NCBI GenBank assembly: GCA_963703325.1
Contig: OY969805.1
Location: 682,001-746,000, forward strand
DNA length: 64,000 nt
Direction of reading: 5' to 3'
Source of the DNA: Aquilonibacter sp963703325
GTDB lineage: Bacteria; Vulcanimicrobiota; Vulcanimicrobiia; Vulcanimicrobiales; Vulcanimicrobiaceae
In this document: positions 1 through 10,791 of the stretch, in pieces
Numbering within the stretch: position 1 is the first letter of the stretch
Layout of the letters: the number at the start of each line of letters is the position of its first letter
The notes under the pieces: generated by a model
The model's input: the letters and a program-made list of their open reading frames with translations, nothing else
Told to the model about the DNA's origin: nothing
Databases searched by the model: none
Translations under genes and position numbers: made by a program

Positions 1-1029
1 TCCTCAAGCGCCATAACGTTCCTCACCGAACGCATTGACGCTGTGGAACGCGAGCGCGATGAACTGCTCGAGAAATCGCAGCGCCTCGAAGTGTTGCAGC
101 GGTCGTTCGTCGACATCATCGCTGCCACCGACGAAGCGACGCTGGCCGCGGCCGCGATGCGCGGTGCGTGGCTGGGCCTGGGCTTTTCTCGCGCGCTTTG
201 GTTCGGCGTCGACGACCCGCAGAACGTCGCCGCGGTCTACGAACTCGACGGCGCGAATGTTGCAGCATCCGAGTACGGAGGCACGCTGCCCGAGACGTCG
301 AGCCTGTACCGCGTGATCTGCGGCGACAGCGACATCGCGACCGGCTGGGCCGGCGATTTCGATGCGCCGCTCTTCGATACGCGGCGTCGCTACGTCGCTG
401 CGTCCGTTCGCCCTCCCAAAGGCGCGGCATTTATCTTCTACGCTGACGGCTCGAACGAGCGCAGCGGATCGGCCTGGAGCGTTGCGTCGATGCAGGAGCT
501 CGCGACACACGCCGCCTTCGCGCTCGAACGGCTGCGGCTGGCCACCGAACTCGAGAGCCTCGCAATGCACGATCCCCTGACTGGCCTCTTCAATCGCCGC
601 GCGCTCATGGAGCGCTTGGAGACCGAGCTGCGTTCGGCCCGGCGCACCGGTGAGATGATGGCGTATGCGATGCTCGACGTCGACGACTTCAAGCGCATCA
701 ACGACACGCGCGGACATGCCGGCGGCGACGCCGCGCTGGTGACAATCGCACAGATCTTGCGCACGTCAACGCGCGAAATCGACATGCCGGCGCGTTTTGC
801 GGGCGATGAATTCTCACTGATTCTTCCGCGAACCGATCGCGACTCGGCGCAAGCCGTCATGGAACGCATCCTTAAGGAATTGCGCGCGAGCGGGCTCTCG
901 GCGTCGATCGGGGTTGCGTTTACCATCGGCACGATCGACGTCTCGGCGTTGATGCGTCATGCTGATGACGCCGTCTATGCCGCAAAAGCGGCGGGGAAAG
1001 ACCGCTACCGGTTTGCCAGCGGTTCGTAG
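1..1029 (+). CDS. Diguanylate cyclase (GGDEF), 5' end cut by window
   Basis: Makes cyclic di-GMP from two GTP. The frame is open from base 1, so the gene very probably begins upstream; the first start codon inside the window is GTG at 43, and the sequence before it reads as charged, helical protein. Counting from 43, residues 1-170 are a sensor-like region, perhaps GAF, without a motif I can name firmly. The GGDEF domain starts with DPLTGLFNRR near residue 175. The signature is AGDEF near residue 252, an accepted active variant, and an RxxD inhibitory site (REID) lies exactly five residues before it. An active, product-inhibited cyclase is therefore likely. Its 3' end overlaps the convergent WYL regulator gene by 25 bases. 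What the sensor region detects is unknown. Confidence 0.9.
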   Translation, partial: SSSAITFLTERIDAVERERDELLEKSQRLEVLQRSFVDIIAATDEATLAAAAMRGAWLGLGFSRALWFGVDDPQNVAAVYELDGANVAASEYGGTLPETSSLYRVICGDSDIATGWAGDFDAPLFDTRRRYVAASVRPPKGAAFIFYADGSNERSGSAWSVASMQELATHAAFALERLRLATELESLAMHDPLTGLFNRRALMERLETELRSARRTGEMMAYAMLDVDDFKRINDTRGHAGGDAALVTIAQILRTSTREIDMPARFAGDEFSLILPRTDRDSAQAVMERILKELRASGLSASIGVAFTIGTIDVSALMRHADDAVYAAKAAGKDRYRFASGS

Positions 1030-1955
1030 CGCTCGCACAGCGCGCGCGCTCGGGCGAGAATCGGCGCACAGAGCGAGAGCGGGTCGATCAATTCCACCCG
1101 AATTCCCCACGACACCAAATAGCTGATCGCCGTCGCCTCGCTCGAGAACTCGATGCGCAGGGCGCGTCCGCCGTCGCGCTCGACCCATTCCGTCGGCCAG
1201 AACCCAAGGATCAAATCGAGTGCATCGGGATCGGCGCGCAAAATGACCGGGAACGGCGGCTGCACGTCGCGCATCTTGGTCGCACTTTCACGCCAGTGCG
1301 TATCGAGATCGAACGCGGGGTCGCGTTCGAAGCGTTCGTTGCACTCGCGGACGTCGCGCATCCGATCGACGCGAAAGCTGCGATAGCCCTCGGGTGTCCG
1401 CGCCACCAAGTACCAGACCCCGGCCTTCGAGACCAGCCCGTACGGATCGACGACGCGGGTCGTACGCGCCAACTGCCGGTCTTCGTACACGATATCGAGA
1501 CAGCGATCGTCCCACACGGCGCGCCGCAGCAGTGCCAAACGTTCGACCGGCGGATCGCTCTGATACCAGCGCCGCTGATCGATGTGGATCCGGCCGCGTG
1601 CTTTCTCGGCGGCCTTCCGCTGCACGTCGGAGAATCCGCCGCGCAATTTCTCGAGCGCCTGGTCCAAATTCGCGCCCAGGCCGAGATCCGCGAGAATAGC
1701 AGAACCCGAAATAAACAGCGCGCGCACTTCGTCGTCGGCGAAATGGGTCAGCGCCTTGCGGTAGCCATCAGCCAGCGAAATGCCGCCCTCAGGGCCGCGC
1801 TCGGTATAGACCGGCACGCCGGAGGCCGAAAGCGCATCGACGTCGCGATAGATCGTGCGCTCCGAGACCTCGAGCCGCTTCGCGAGTTCCCGCGCCGTCC
1901 GGCGATGCGCGGACTGCAGGAGCAGGAGCAACGAGATCAGCCGATCGGATTTCAT
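1005..1955 (-). CDS. WYL-domain transcriptional regulator (YafY/HTH_11 type)
   Basis: DNA-binding regulator of about 316 residues. The N-terminus is a winged helix-turn-helix (MKSDRLISLLLLLQ, then RTARELAKRLEVSERTIYRD), typical of HTH_11/DeoR-like YafY proteins. The C-terminal half carries the WYL ligand-sensing domain, with the literal motif at AGVWYLVARTPEGYRSFRVDR. I chose the ATG at 1955 because the HTH begins there; an upstream in-frame extension to 2015 would add a Cys-rich stretch unlike the family and overlap the divergent gene. It is divergent from two VOC genes, and an inverted repeat at 1975-1989 lies between them. Control of the VOC pair and of itself is the obvious inference. The effector is unknown. 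Confidence 0.9.
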   Translation of the reverse strand: MKSDRLISLLLLLQSAHRRTARELAKRLEVSERTIYRDVDALSASGVPVYTERGPEGGISLADGYRKALTHFADDEVRALFISGSAILADLGLGANLDQALEKLRGGFSDVQRKAAEKARGRIHIDQRRWYQSDPPVERLALLRRAVWDDRCLDIVYEDRQLARTTRVVDPYGLVSKAGVWYLVARTPEGYRSFRVDRMRDVRECNERFERDPAFDLDTHWRESATKMRDVQPPFPVILRADPDALDLILGFWPTEWVERDGGRALRIEFSSEATAISYLVSWGIRVELIDPLSLCAPILARARALCERYEPLANR

Positions 1956-1974
1956 ATCGCGAGCCTGGCAAACC

Positions 1975-1989
1975 TGACAGCAGATGTCA
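1975..1989. promoter_or_regulatory. Candidate operator, TGACA-N5-TGTCA
   Basis: Perfect 5-bp inverted repeat with a 5-base spacer in the 58-bp gap between the WYL regulator and the divergent VOC genes. Position and symmetry suit a dimeric regulator site. Binding by the neighbouring regulator is inferred. Confidence 0.45.
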
Positions 1990-2013
1990 AGTAGGCACTG
2001 GTAGGCTCTACTC

Positions 2014-2385
2014 ATGACAACGGATCAACTGACCGCGGTTCGCGGTATGGATTGTGTTTGCTATCTCGCAAAGGACTTGGCTCGCGCGCGGGGCTTCTAC
2101 GAAGACGTGCTCGGCATGATCCCGGCGATGCAAGGCGAGACATGGGTCGAGTATGAGTTCGCCGACGGCTCGACCTTTGCGCTTTCTAAACTGCCGAGCG
2201 GGGATTGGTATCAAACCGGGGGCGCGATGTTTGCGGTGGTCGATCTCGACGCGGCGCTCGAACGCGTACGCGCAACCGGTGCGAACGTGCACGGTCACGC
2301 GGTAGAGACACCGGTGTGCACGATGGTATGGTGTAACGATCTGGAGGGCAACAGCTTCGCGTTGCACAAACGCAAACAGTTATGA
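2014..2385 (+). CDS. VOC family (glyoxalase/bleomycin-resistance-like) protein
   Basis: A 123-residue single VOC domain of the glyoxalase/dioxygenase/bleomycin-resistance fold. It has the characteristic opening (CVCYLAKDLARARGFYEDVLGM), a central VEYEF strand and a C-terminal CNDLEGNSFALHK, where the VOC domain usually supplies a Glu or His metal ligand. The real substrate cannot be read from sequence. The next gene starts at the ATGA overlap (2382-2385), so the two VOC proteins are translationally coupled and may form a heterodimer. The divergent WYL gene probably controls both. Confidence 0.85.
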   Translation: MTTDQLTAVRGMDCVCYLAKDLARARGFYEDVLGMIPAMQGETWVEYEFADGSTFALSKLPSGDWYQTGGAMFAVVDLDAALERVRATGANVHGHAVETPVCTMVWCNDLEGNSFALHKRKQL

Positions 2386-2741
2386 GCACGAAAGTCACCG
2401 GCATCGACGCCATCTACTTTTCAGTCGACGACGTCGCGCGATCGCTCGTCTTTTACAAAGCACTCCTCGACGTCAAAGAGACGACGTGGGAGAACGAACA
2501 CGGTGCCGAGTGGGTTCTCGATGACGGCAGCGCATTTGGCGTCGGCAAGATTCCGGACGCGGCGCACGTCCCCTCGGGAACCGTGCTCTTCGCCGTCCCC
2601 GATGTCGCGGCGCTCGTTCCGCGCGTTACCGAGCTCGGCGGCAAACTCAACGGCGAGCTGCGCGATCTACCACCGTGCTATCAACAGTGGTGCCTCGACC
2701 CCGACGGCAACGCGTTCGTGTTGCATCAAAAAAAGAACTAA
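2382..2741 (+). CDS. VOC family protein, second of a tandem pair
   Basis: A 119-residue VOC-domain protein clearly paralogous to its upstream neighbour: same length, IDAIYFSVDDVARSLVFYKALLDV opening and a C-terminal CLDPDGNAFVLHQ block. Start and upstream stop share ATGA, which implies equimolar synthesis. The 3' end overlaps the convergent TMEM175-like gene by 4 bases. A tandem duplication that has diverged strongly is the simplest origin. Enzymatic role, antibiotic binding or resistance to a toxic aldehyde are all possible and cannot be separated here. Confidence 0.85.
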   Translation: MSTKVTGIDAIYFSVDDVARSLVFYKALLDVKETTWENEHGAEWVLDDGSAFGVGKIPDAAHVPSGTVLFAVPDVAALVPRVTELGGKLNGELRDLPPCYQQWCLDPDGNAFVLHQKKN

Positions 2742-3376
2742 GTCGCGGCAGCGATTCGTGGTGCGAACAGGCGCATGACGACTCGCGAACCGAGCGCGCC
2801 CACGAGCGAGATGATCCCGACTATCACGGCGTCGTTCAATGACTGGGGGTGCCGTAGCGCACTTACGATCACGCCAATGAGAACGGCGCCGCCGGTCATG
2901 AGCATACGTACGGCATTGCGCACGCCTTGGTAGCGGAGTTCTCCGTCTAAGGCGTCCCAACGCGCACGAACGCCGTGCGCATACAGGACACCCATGACAA
3001 TGAATGCAAGGCTCTGCATAAAGAAATAGACGAGAAATGCCCAGACCTTGTCGGGCTCGCCCTGGACATGGACAAACATCTGCACGAAATACACGATCAA
3101 GCCGAGCGACGCAAGGAGCACGAAGTTCAAGAAAATCGTGTACGGGCGAACCGTGAAATAATACGAGAAGAGCCGTTGGTGCGTGTACCAGATGGAAGCG
3201 ATGACGGCGAACGTCCAAAGGTAGGCGATCAACCACCACGGATTGCGATAGAGCTCGATCAGGTGGTTGGGAATCGCCAGCGTCAAGCCAAGAAGCGCGA
3301 GGCTGAACCCGATCACCAGGTCGGAGAACGACTCCAACCGGTGAACAAGACGCTCATCGCGCTCCTCAAGTCGCAC
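2738..3376 (-). CDS. TMEM175-like potassium channel family (DUF1211) protein
   Basis: A 212-residue membrane protein. The first segment has the family signature RxxxFSD (RLESFSDLVIGF) followed by a Thr/Leu-rich helix ending in IP, as in bacterial TMEM175 K+ channels. About six hydrophobic segments follow (WWLIAYLWTFAVIASIWYTHQ, FLNFVLLASLGLIVYFVQMF and others), and family members assemble as tetramers. The start is a GTG just after the acnA stop (6 bases), with no convincing Shine-Dalgarno of its own, so it is probably co-transcribed with acnA. Potassium conduction is family knowledge, not shown here. Confidence 0.8.
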   Translation of the reverse strand: MRLEERDERLVHRLESFSDLVIGFSLALLGLTLAIPNHLIELYRNPWWLIAYLWTFAVIASIWYTHQRLFSYYFTVRPYTIFLNFVLLASLGLIVYFVQMFVHVQGEPDKVWAFLVYFFMQSLAFIVMGVLYAHGVRARWDALDGELRYQGVRNAVRMLMTGGAVLIGVIVSALRHPQSLNDAVIVGIISLVGALGSRVVMRLFAPRIAAAT

Positions 3377-3382
3377 GCGGCG

Positions 3383-6129
<2,747 letters not shown>

Positions 6130-6133
<4 letters not shown>

Positions 6134-7311
6134 GGTAACAACCGTATTTTGGGATCCCGCTCGGGGTAGCCTTCGATTGCAACATGCACCTCTCCAGACA
6201 AAAGTCGCCACAAGGGCTCGCCGACTAGGGACAAACGCCAATGCGTCAGCTCGAGCGCGCGCTCGAAGTCGGCACGATCGTTCGGCAGCTCACGTGCGAC
6301 CCGATCGAGCGCCGCCCGCGGGACCAGCAGGCTCTGGGGGAGCTCGTGTTCGCGGGCGATCTCGCCCACTACAACCCCCATCAGCGCAGCCAGGGTGTCA
6401 CGGCTCTGACCAAGCGGCCGCGCCGGACGCTCGGGCAGCACATCTTCGGGTAGCGCCTCAGCGCGAGCGATTGCTTCGATGATCGCCGCGCCCAACGAGC
6501 GGCGCGCGCCGGCATCAAAGCGCCGCAACTGCTCGAGCTCTTCGACGCGCTTCGGCCGAAGTGTGGCGAGGCCGGAGACGACGTCGTCGGGGATGATGTA
6601 CTTCGGCGGCAGATCGCGCGCACGGGCCTGATCGTCGCGCAATTTGACGATTTCACTGAGCACCGCGAGTTCGCGGCGGCTCATCCGCATGGCGCCCGGC
6701 AGGCGCAAATATGCGCGGCGCTCGTCGCTGCGATAGCGCTCGATGTCGCCGAGCGATGCGCATTCCTCGAGCGCCCACGTCAGCCGGCCCGCGCTCTCCA
6801 AGCGCGCGGTGAGCTTACGATGCATGGGCAGCAAGTGCGCGACGTCGTCGACGAGATAGTCGAGTTGCTTCGGCGTGAACGGCCGCGTCGACCAATCGCT
6901 GACGGTTTGCGACTTCGCGAGCCGCACGTGCTCGAGCTCGCGGACCAGATCGGCCAGCGAGATCTGCATGCCGAAACCGAGGAACGCCGCCGCGATTTGG
7001 TTGTCGAACACGGTCAGCGGCACGACGTCGAAGCGATCGGCGAAGATCTTGAGATCCGATGAGAGCGCGTGGCCGACAACGGTGGTCTGCGCGAGCGCCT
7101 CGATGAGCGGACGCAGATTCGGCACCGCGAGCGGATCGACGATGACCGCGCCGTCATCGAAGGCCAGCTGCACCACCATCAGGCGTGGAGAATAGGTCCG
7201 TTCGGTGTGAAACTCCGTATCGAGCGCGACGTGCTCGCTGCGCGCGATGCGCGCGCACAGCGCGGCCAGTCCGTTCGGTTCGGCGATCATAGCGATCGAA
7301 TCGGTCGTCAC
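6130..7311 (-). CDS. rnd: Ribonuclease D (DEDDy 3'-5' exoribonuclease)
   Basis: Exoribonuclease that trims 3' ends of tRNA precursors and other small RNAs. The 393 residues carry the DEDDy residues: D and E in LDTEFHTERTY, D in VGHALSSDLKIF, and Y with D in DYLVDDVAHLL. An HRDC domain follows (MSRRELAVLSEIVKLRD, then PPKYIIPDDVVSGLA). The GTG at 7311 was chosen because it overlaps the upstream stop as GTGA; an ATG at 7290 is an alternative. At its own end the stop overlaps the acnA start as ATGA. Dense coupling on both sides makes co-translation almost certain. Confidence 0.93.
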
Positions 7312-7907
7312 GGCGTGGGCTTCACTTTCACGTGGTGCGGAAGATGTAAATGCGGCCGGTGGAGTTCCCAGTACACGTGCGCACGGTGTTCGTAGTTGTG
7401 CACGACGACCGTGACCCGGTCGCCGAAAATCGCCAGGATCGTGCAAACCGGGATGGCGACTGCGCACATTGTCCAGACGTGCCGCCAAATCGGCACGCGA
7501 AAGGTCGCTGCTGTGGCGGTTGCAACCGTTCCGCCAAACCCCGGGATGATCCGCACGGCGATGAGAAACGCCGGCGAACCGATCGGGAAGCGGCGCACCC
7601 ACCACGGCACGCGCTCGAGGTAGGAATCCAAGTCAAGCATCTCTGACGCATGACGATTGATCCAATAGCCTCCCAACGCCGCAAGCACCAACCCGATTGC
7701 ATTGACGATCGAGCCCTTCACCGGACCGAAGATCGCGCCGTTCATAATTGCGAGCGCGTCGGTGACCGAGAACGGCGCCGATGCCACAACCGTGAAGATC
7801 GCAATCGCGAGAGGGTAGGCGGAAAGACCGAGCGAGCGAATCTCACGTTCGACCAACGGTTGAAAACGAATGACGAGGGCGGCCAGGGTGAACGAGGCCG
7901 CAAGCAT
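7308..7907 (-). CDS. TVP38/TMEM64 (VTT domain, DedA-like) membrane protein
   Basis: Inner-membrane protein of the SNARE-associated/VTT superfamily, with four to five hydrophobic segments. The characteristic core is present: an N-terminal hairpin with FSVTDALAIMNGAIFG, then GSIVNAIGLVLAALGGYWINR, and the later RIIPGFGGTVATATAATFR. Homologues act in membrane homeostasis and some are lipid scramblases or transporters; no substrate can be assigned. ATG 7907 is preferred because GGGAG lies 8 bases ahead; a TTG at 7943 would add 12 residues but has no ribosome site. It heads the minus-strand chain with rnd and acnA and is divergent from the VKOR-like gene. Confidence 0.8.
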   Translation of the reverse strand: MLAASFTLAALVIRFQPLVEREIRSLGLSAYPLAIAIFTVVASAPFSVTDALAIMNGAIFGPVKGSIVNAIGLVLAALGGYWINRHASEMLDLDSYLERVPWWVRRFPIGSPAFLIAVRIIPGFGGTVATATAATFRVPIWRHVWTMCAVAIPVCTILAIFGDRVTVVVHNYEHRAHVYWELHRPHLHLPHHVKVKPTP

Positions 7908-7955
7908 CGCAATCGCTCCCAGGCGTTTGGTGAGCAGACTCAAGAGGCAGGTGCG

Positions 7956-8351
7956 GTGGGATTGGGGCTACGGGCGATAGTCACGATATTGTGCGGAGTT
8001 GGTCTCTTTGCTTCGCTTTTCATGCTGCGTAAGGGGAAGGCGGCGGCTCGAGGCGAGCTTTCCGAGCCAAGCGTGGTCCAAACGCCCCGGGCGCGCCTCT
8101 TTGGGGGTATACCCAATGCCACGCTCGGCGCAATCTACTACCCCGCGCTCGGCCTCGCGATTTGGCTCGCCACCGATCGAAGCGAGTTTCTCGTACTGTT
8201 CCTAGCCGCGCTCATGGCGGCAGGCGTTTCGGTCGTGTTGGCCTACTCGCTGCTTTTCGTGACACGAATGCCGTGCAGGTACTGCTGGACGTCCCACGTG
8301 ATCAATTGGATGCTTGCGCTATGCGTCGCAACATTGCTGCTCACGCCCTAA
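7956..8351 (+). CDS. Vitamin K epoxide reductase (VKOR)-like membrane protein
   Basis: Predicted 131-residue, four-helix membrane protein. The last helix begins with a CxxC active site in the family context (PCRYCWTSHVINW), and the RARLFGGIPNATLGAIYYPALG block matches the VKOR core. VKORs pass electrons from disulfide formation in the periplasm to quinone. The extracytoplasmic loop that normally holds the shuttle cysteines reads SEPSVVQT, so both loop cysteines are missing. GTG 7956 has GAGG eight bases ahead; longer upstream readings overlap the divergent gene and do not look like protein. No fused thioredoxin domain is present. Function as a reduced VKOR or a MauE/DoxX-like relative remains open. 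Confidence 0.7.
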   Translation: MGLGLRAIVTILCGVGLFASLFMLRKGKAAARGELSEPSVVQTPRARLFGGIPNATLGAIYYPALGLAIWLATDRSEFLVLFLAALMAAGVSVVLAYSLLFVTRMPCRYCWTSHVINWMLALCVATLLLTP

Positions 8352-8401
8352 ATCCAAACCGCTGCCTTTCCCGTTAGCTCCTGTACAAGGAGAACGTTTC
8401 A

Positions 8402-8947
8402 ATGAAAAATCCAGGGGCCGCAGCTCTAGCAACACTATTTCTGCTCGGCGCAGGCGTCACGGGCGCTCTTGCCGCGGATCAGATCGTCGGCGGCGCGCCG
8501 ATGTACGCGACCAAGAACATCGTGCAGAACGCAGTGCACTCGAAGGATCACACGACGCTTGTGGCGTTGGTAAAGCAGGCCGGACTCGTCGAAACCCTCG
8601 AGGGTCCCGGACCGTTCACGGTCTTCGCGCCGACCAACCTGGCGTTCACGAAGCTACCGCCGGGATTGGTTGCCAAGGTTACCAGCAACAACGCGCTGCT
8701 GACCAAGGTCCTCACGTATCACGTTATCGCTGGACGCGTCACAACGGCCGATATCGAGCAGAAGATCAAAGACGGCGGTGGTAAAGCCATGCTCAAGACC
8801 GTCGAGGGCGGCGATCTCACGGCGGAGATGGACGGCGACGACATCATCTTGATCGACGATCACGGCGATCGATCGAAGGTGACCGTTCGCGATGTCCTCC
8901 AATCCAACGGAATAATTGACGTTGTCGACGGAGTGCTCGTACCCTAG
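8402..8947 (+). CDS. Secreted fasciclin (FAS1) domain protein
   Basis: A 181-residue exported protein. A clear signal peptide (about residues 1-25, ending ...TGALAA) is followed by one FAS1 domain with both conserved blocks: FTVFAPTNLAF near residue 65 and LTYHVIAGRVT near residue 103, closing with NGIIDVVDGVLVP. FAS1 domains mediate adhesion to cell surfaces or matrix. A good ribosome site (AAGGAG, 9 bases before ATG 8402) fixes the start. It follows the VKOR-like gene by 50 bases and is closed by a hairpin at 8959-8986. The partner is unknown. Confidence 0.9.
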   Translation: MKNPGAAALATLFLLGAGVTGALAADQIVGGAPMYATKNIVQNAVHSKDHTTLVALVKQAGLVETLEGPGPFTVFAPTNLAFTKLPPGLVAKVTSNNALLTKVLTYHVIAGRVTTADIEQKIKDGGGKAMLKTVEGGDLTAEMDGDDIILIDDHGDRSKVTVRDVLQSNGIIDVVDGVLVP

Positions 8948-8958
8948 TTGCGAAGCTC

Positions 8959-8986
8959 GCGGGCGTCCCGTCTTTGGGACGCCCGC
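8959..8986. terminator. Bidirectional hairpin terminator
   Basis: An 11-bp perfect GC-rich stem (GCGGGCGTCCC and its complement) with a 6-base loop lies between two convergent genes, 11 bases after the FAS1 stop and 13 before the end of the PLD-like gene. A U-run is absent on both sides, so efficiency is uncertain. Confidence 0.6.
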
Positions 8987-8999
8987 CCAACATTCCGGA

Positions 9000-10640
9000 C
9001 TAGTACGCCGTACTCGAACTCCACGTCGAGTTGAAGTACGACTGCAGCGTCGAAATGACCGACGCACTGGTGACGGTCATGCCCCAATCGATGTAGTTGG
9101 TTGCCGTCGTCGAGTACGTCGTCGCGTTGGCCGACCCGAACCATGCGGTACTCTGATTGCTGATGAGCGTCATCTTCTCGCTTCCGCTTGCCGGATTGAG
9201 TCGAATCTGCACGCCGTCAGCCTTCATGGCGTTGAGCGCCGTCTCTTCGGTCGAGTTACCGCTCTCGTCGGACGAGAGCACGATGACTTGAACGGTCGCT
9301 CCCGCCTTCGCAGCGTTTTCGAGTGCCGTCACCGTGTTGGCGTCGCTTCCGAACGATTCGGACATGAATTGCACGGTCACGCCGCTTCCGGCACCCGATC
9401 CGTTGATGAATGCGTCCTCGCGCGTGATGGCCTTTGACTTGAGCGTATCCAGATTGGTCGAGCTCGTCGGACCGAGGTTGAGCGCGTTCTCAATCGCGGT
9501 GTAGTCCGCGGGAACACCATCAGTGATCGTCACGTCGGTTGTATCCCAGTTGCGCCCGTCGAGATAGGCGACCCCGTCGACAATCGCGAGCTTGGCGTGC
9601 AGCGGATTATCGTTTGGTGATCCGGGATCCCAGACGATGGTCGCGCCGGCCGATTGCAACGTCGACGCGTCGCTCGAGTCGGAACTCTTTTCCTCGTTCG
9701 GGAGCACGACCGTTACTTTTTCACCGTTCTTTGCCGCGGTATCAAGCGCATCGAACATCGCGGTGGTAAAGACATACGCGCTGAGACACACGTTGTGGCC
9801 CGACGTAATGGCGCTTGTCACCGCGGTGAAGGCGACCACTGAAACGCTGGCGGCCTGCCCGGCAGCCTGCGTTTGCAGGCACGGATTGGCAGCCGGCGTC
9901 GGCGATGCAGTCGCAGTTGGCTTCGGCGTTGCCGTGGGCGTGGCCGTTGGCTTCGGCGTTGGCGTGGCCGTCGGCGTCGGGCTCGGCGTCGGTGTCGGGC
10001 TTGGCGTCGGCGTCGTTCCCGAGATCGAGACGTCGTCGACGTACTGATAGATGTAATCCGACGAATAGCCGTTCGCGTGCACACCGAAATAGAGCCACAC
10101 CGTCTGACCCGCATAGGCGCTCAAACTGTAGGTGCGCTCTACCCAACCGCTGGTGGTGGTGACTTCCTTGTCGAGCTGCGCGATCGTGGTGGACGTGCGC
10201 GAATCCGACTTGAGTAGGGCGACTTCCTGATATGAGTACTCAGTCGAAGTTTCGTCGGTGCCTTCATTCACCCAAAACGTCAGCTGGCCGCCCGTAGGAA
10301 TAGTGACCTCTTGGCAAACGCCGGCGTTGCCATCGATCTCGGGTTTGGAAAGTGTGCCGCTGAATTCGGCGTAGCTGCCGCTGTGGACGACGGTGCTTTC
10401 GATTTGCGCGTTGACGGTGCCGCATTGTTGCCAATACGTGAAGCCGCCGGATTCAAATCCGCCGTCTTGCAACACGCCGGTCGAATCGAATTGTTTGACT
10501 ACCGGCTTCCCGGCTGAAACGCTTTGCACGGTCGACGCACCCGTCGCCGGCGAAAACGAGGTACTGCCGCTGCTACACGCAGCGAGCGAAAGTATCACGA
10601 GCGCGGCACAAGCCGCCCCGTGGCGAAGCGTGATATTCAT
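9000..10640 (-). CDS. Phospholipase-D-like lipoprotein with N-terminal jelly-roll module (paralogue 1)
   Basis: A 546-residue exported protein. The signal peptide ends in a lipobox (SLAACSSG). Residues 50-205 form a carbohydrate-binding-like beta module (DGGFESGGFTYW near its start, LSAYAGQTVWLYFGV near its end). A Thr-Pro/Ser-Pro linker follows, then a PLD-superfamily catalytic region. The first motif near residue 346 is HAKLAIVDGVAYLDGRN, keeping H, K and D. The second near residue 484 is SEKMTLISNQSTAWFGSAN: the His is Ser and the Asp is Asn, although GSxN remains. Two PLD motifs normally build one active site, so activity is doubtful or altered. A paralogue lies at 13453-15162. It is transcribed alone; substrate unknown. 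Confidence 0.8.
   Translation of the reverse strand: MNITLRHGAACAALVILSLAACSSGSTSFSPATGASTVQSVSAGKPVVKQFDSTGVLQDGGFESGGFTYWQQCGTVNAQIESTVVHSGSYAEFSGTLSKPEIDGNAGVCQEVTIPTGGQLTFWVNEGTDETSTEYSYQEVALLKSDSRTSTTIAQLDKEVTTTSGWVERTYSLSAYAGQTVWLYFGVHANGYSSDYIYQYVDDVSISGTTPTPSPTPTPSPTPTATPTPKPTATPTATPKPTATASPTPAANPCLQTQAAGQAASVSVVAFTAVTSAITSGHNVCLSAYVFTTAMFDALDTAAKNGEKVTVVLPNEEKSSDSSDASTLQSAGATIVWDPGSPNDNPLHAKLAIVDGVAYLDGRNWDTTDVTITDGVPADYTAIENALNLGPTSSTNLDTLKSKAITREDAFINGSGAGSGVTVQFMSESFGSDANTVTALENAAKAGATVQVIVLSSDESGNSTEETALNAMKADGVQIRLNPASGSEKMTLISNQSTAWFGSANATTYSTTATNYIDWGMTVTSASVISTLQSYFNSTWSSSTAY
9895..10017. repeat. Degenerate hexamer repeat encoding Thr/Ser-Pro linker
   Basis: Imperfect tandem GGCGTC/GGCGTT-type hexamers, inside the PLD-like gene, encode the flexible TPTPSPTPTPSP-type linker. 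Similar tracts occur in three other exported proteins here (16940-18427, 13453-15162, 33239-35674). The tract is prone to slippage in six-base steps, which would keep the frame. Confidence 0.75.
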
Positions 10641-10668
10641 GCAATCTAGTTTGCCGCATCGACATTAA

Positions 10669-10708
10669 CCCCGTGTTCAGGCGCCTGATCGAACATGGGG
10701 GATTTTTT
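10669..10708 (+). terminator. Terminator-like hairpin in divergent intergenic region
   Basis: A 10-bp stem (CCCCGTGTTC with GAACATGGGG, one G-U pair) and 12-base loop are followed by a run of six T on the plus strand. It fits an intrinsic terminator, but no plus-strand gene ends nearby: it stands upstream of the Nudix gene and within 30 bases of the start of the divergent PLD-like gene. It may be an attenuator of the Nudix operon or a block to antisense transcription. Confidence 0.5.
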
Positions 10709-10791
10709 GCCAGGATTGTCGCGCGAAGGATTACGTCGAGAATGCAGAGCTCAACAGGACGACCGCCGCTGTGGCGCATAACTCGCGTTTT

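Noticed and set aside
7650..7955. Upstream extension of the VKOR-like gene
   Set aside because: Lies antisense to the TVP38-like gene, charged composition; GTG 7956 has a ribosome site.
9895..10017. Short tandem repeats as a possible CRISPR or VNTR
   Set aside because: Imperfect hexamers in frame within a coding region; they encode a Thr/Pro linker. No spacers.
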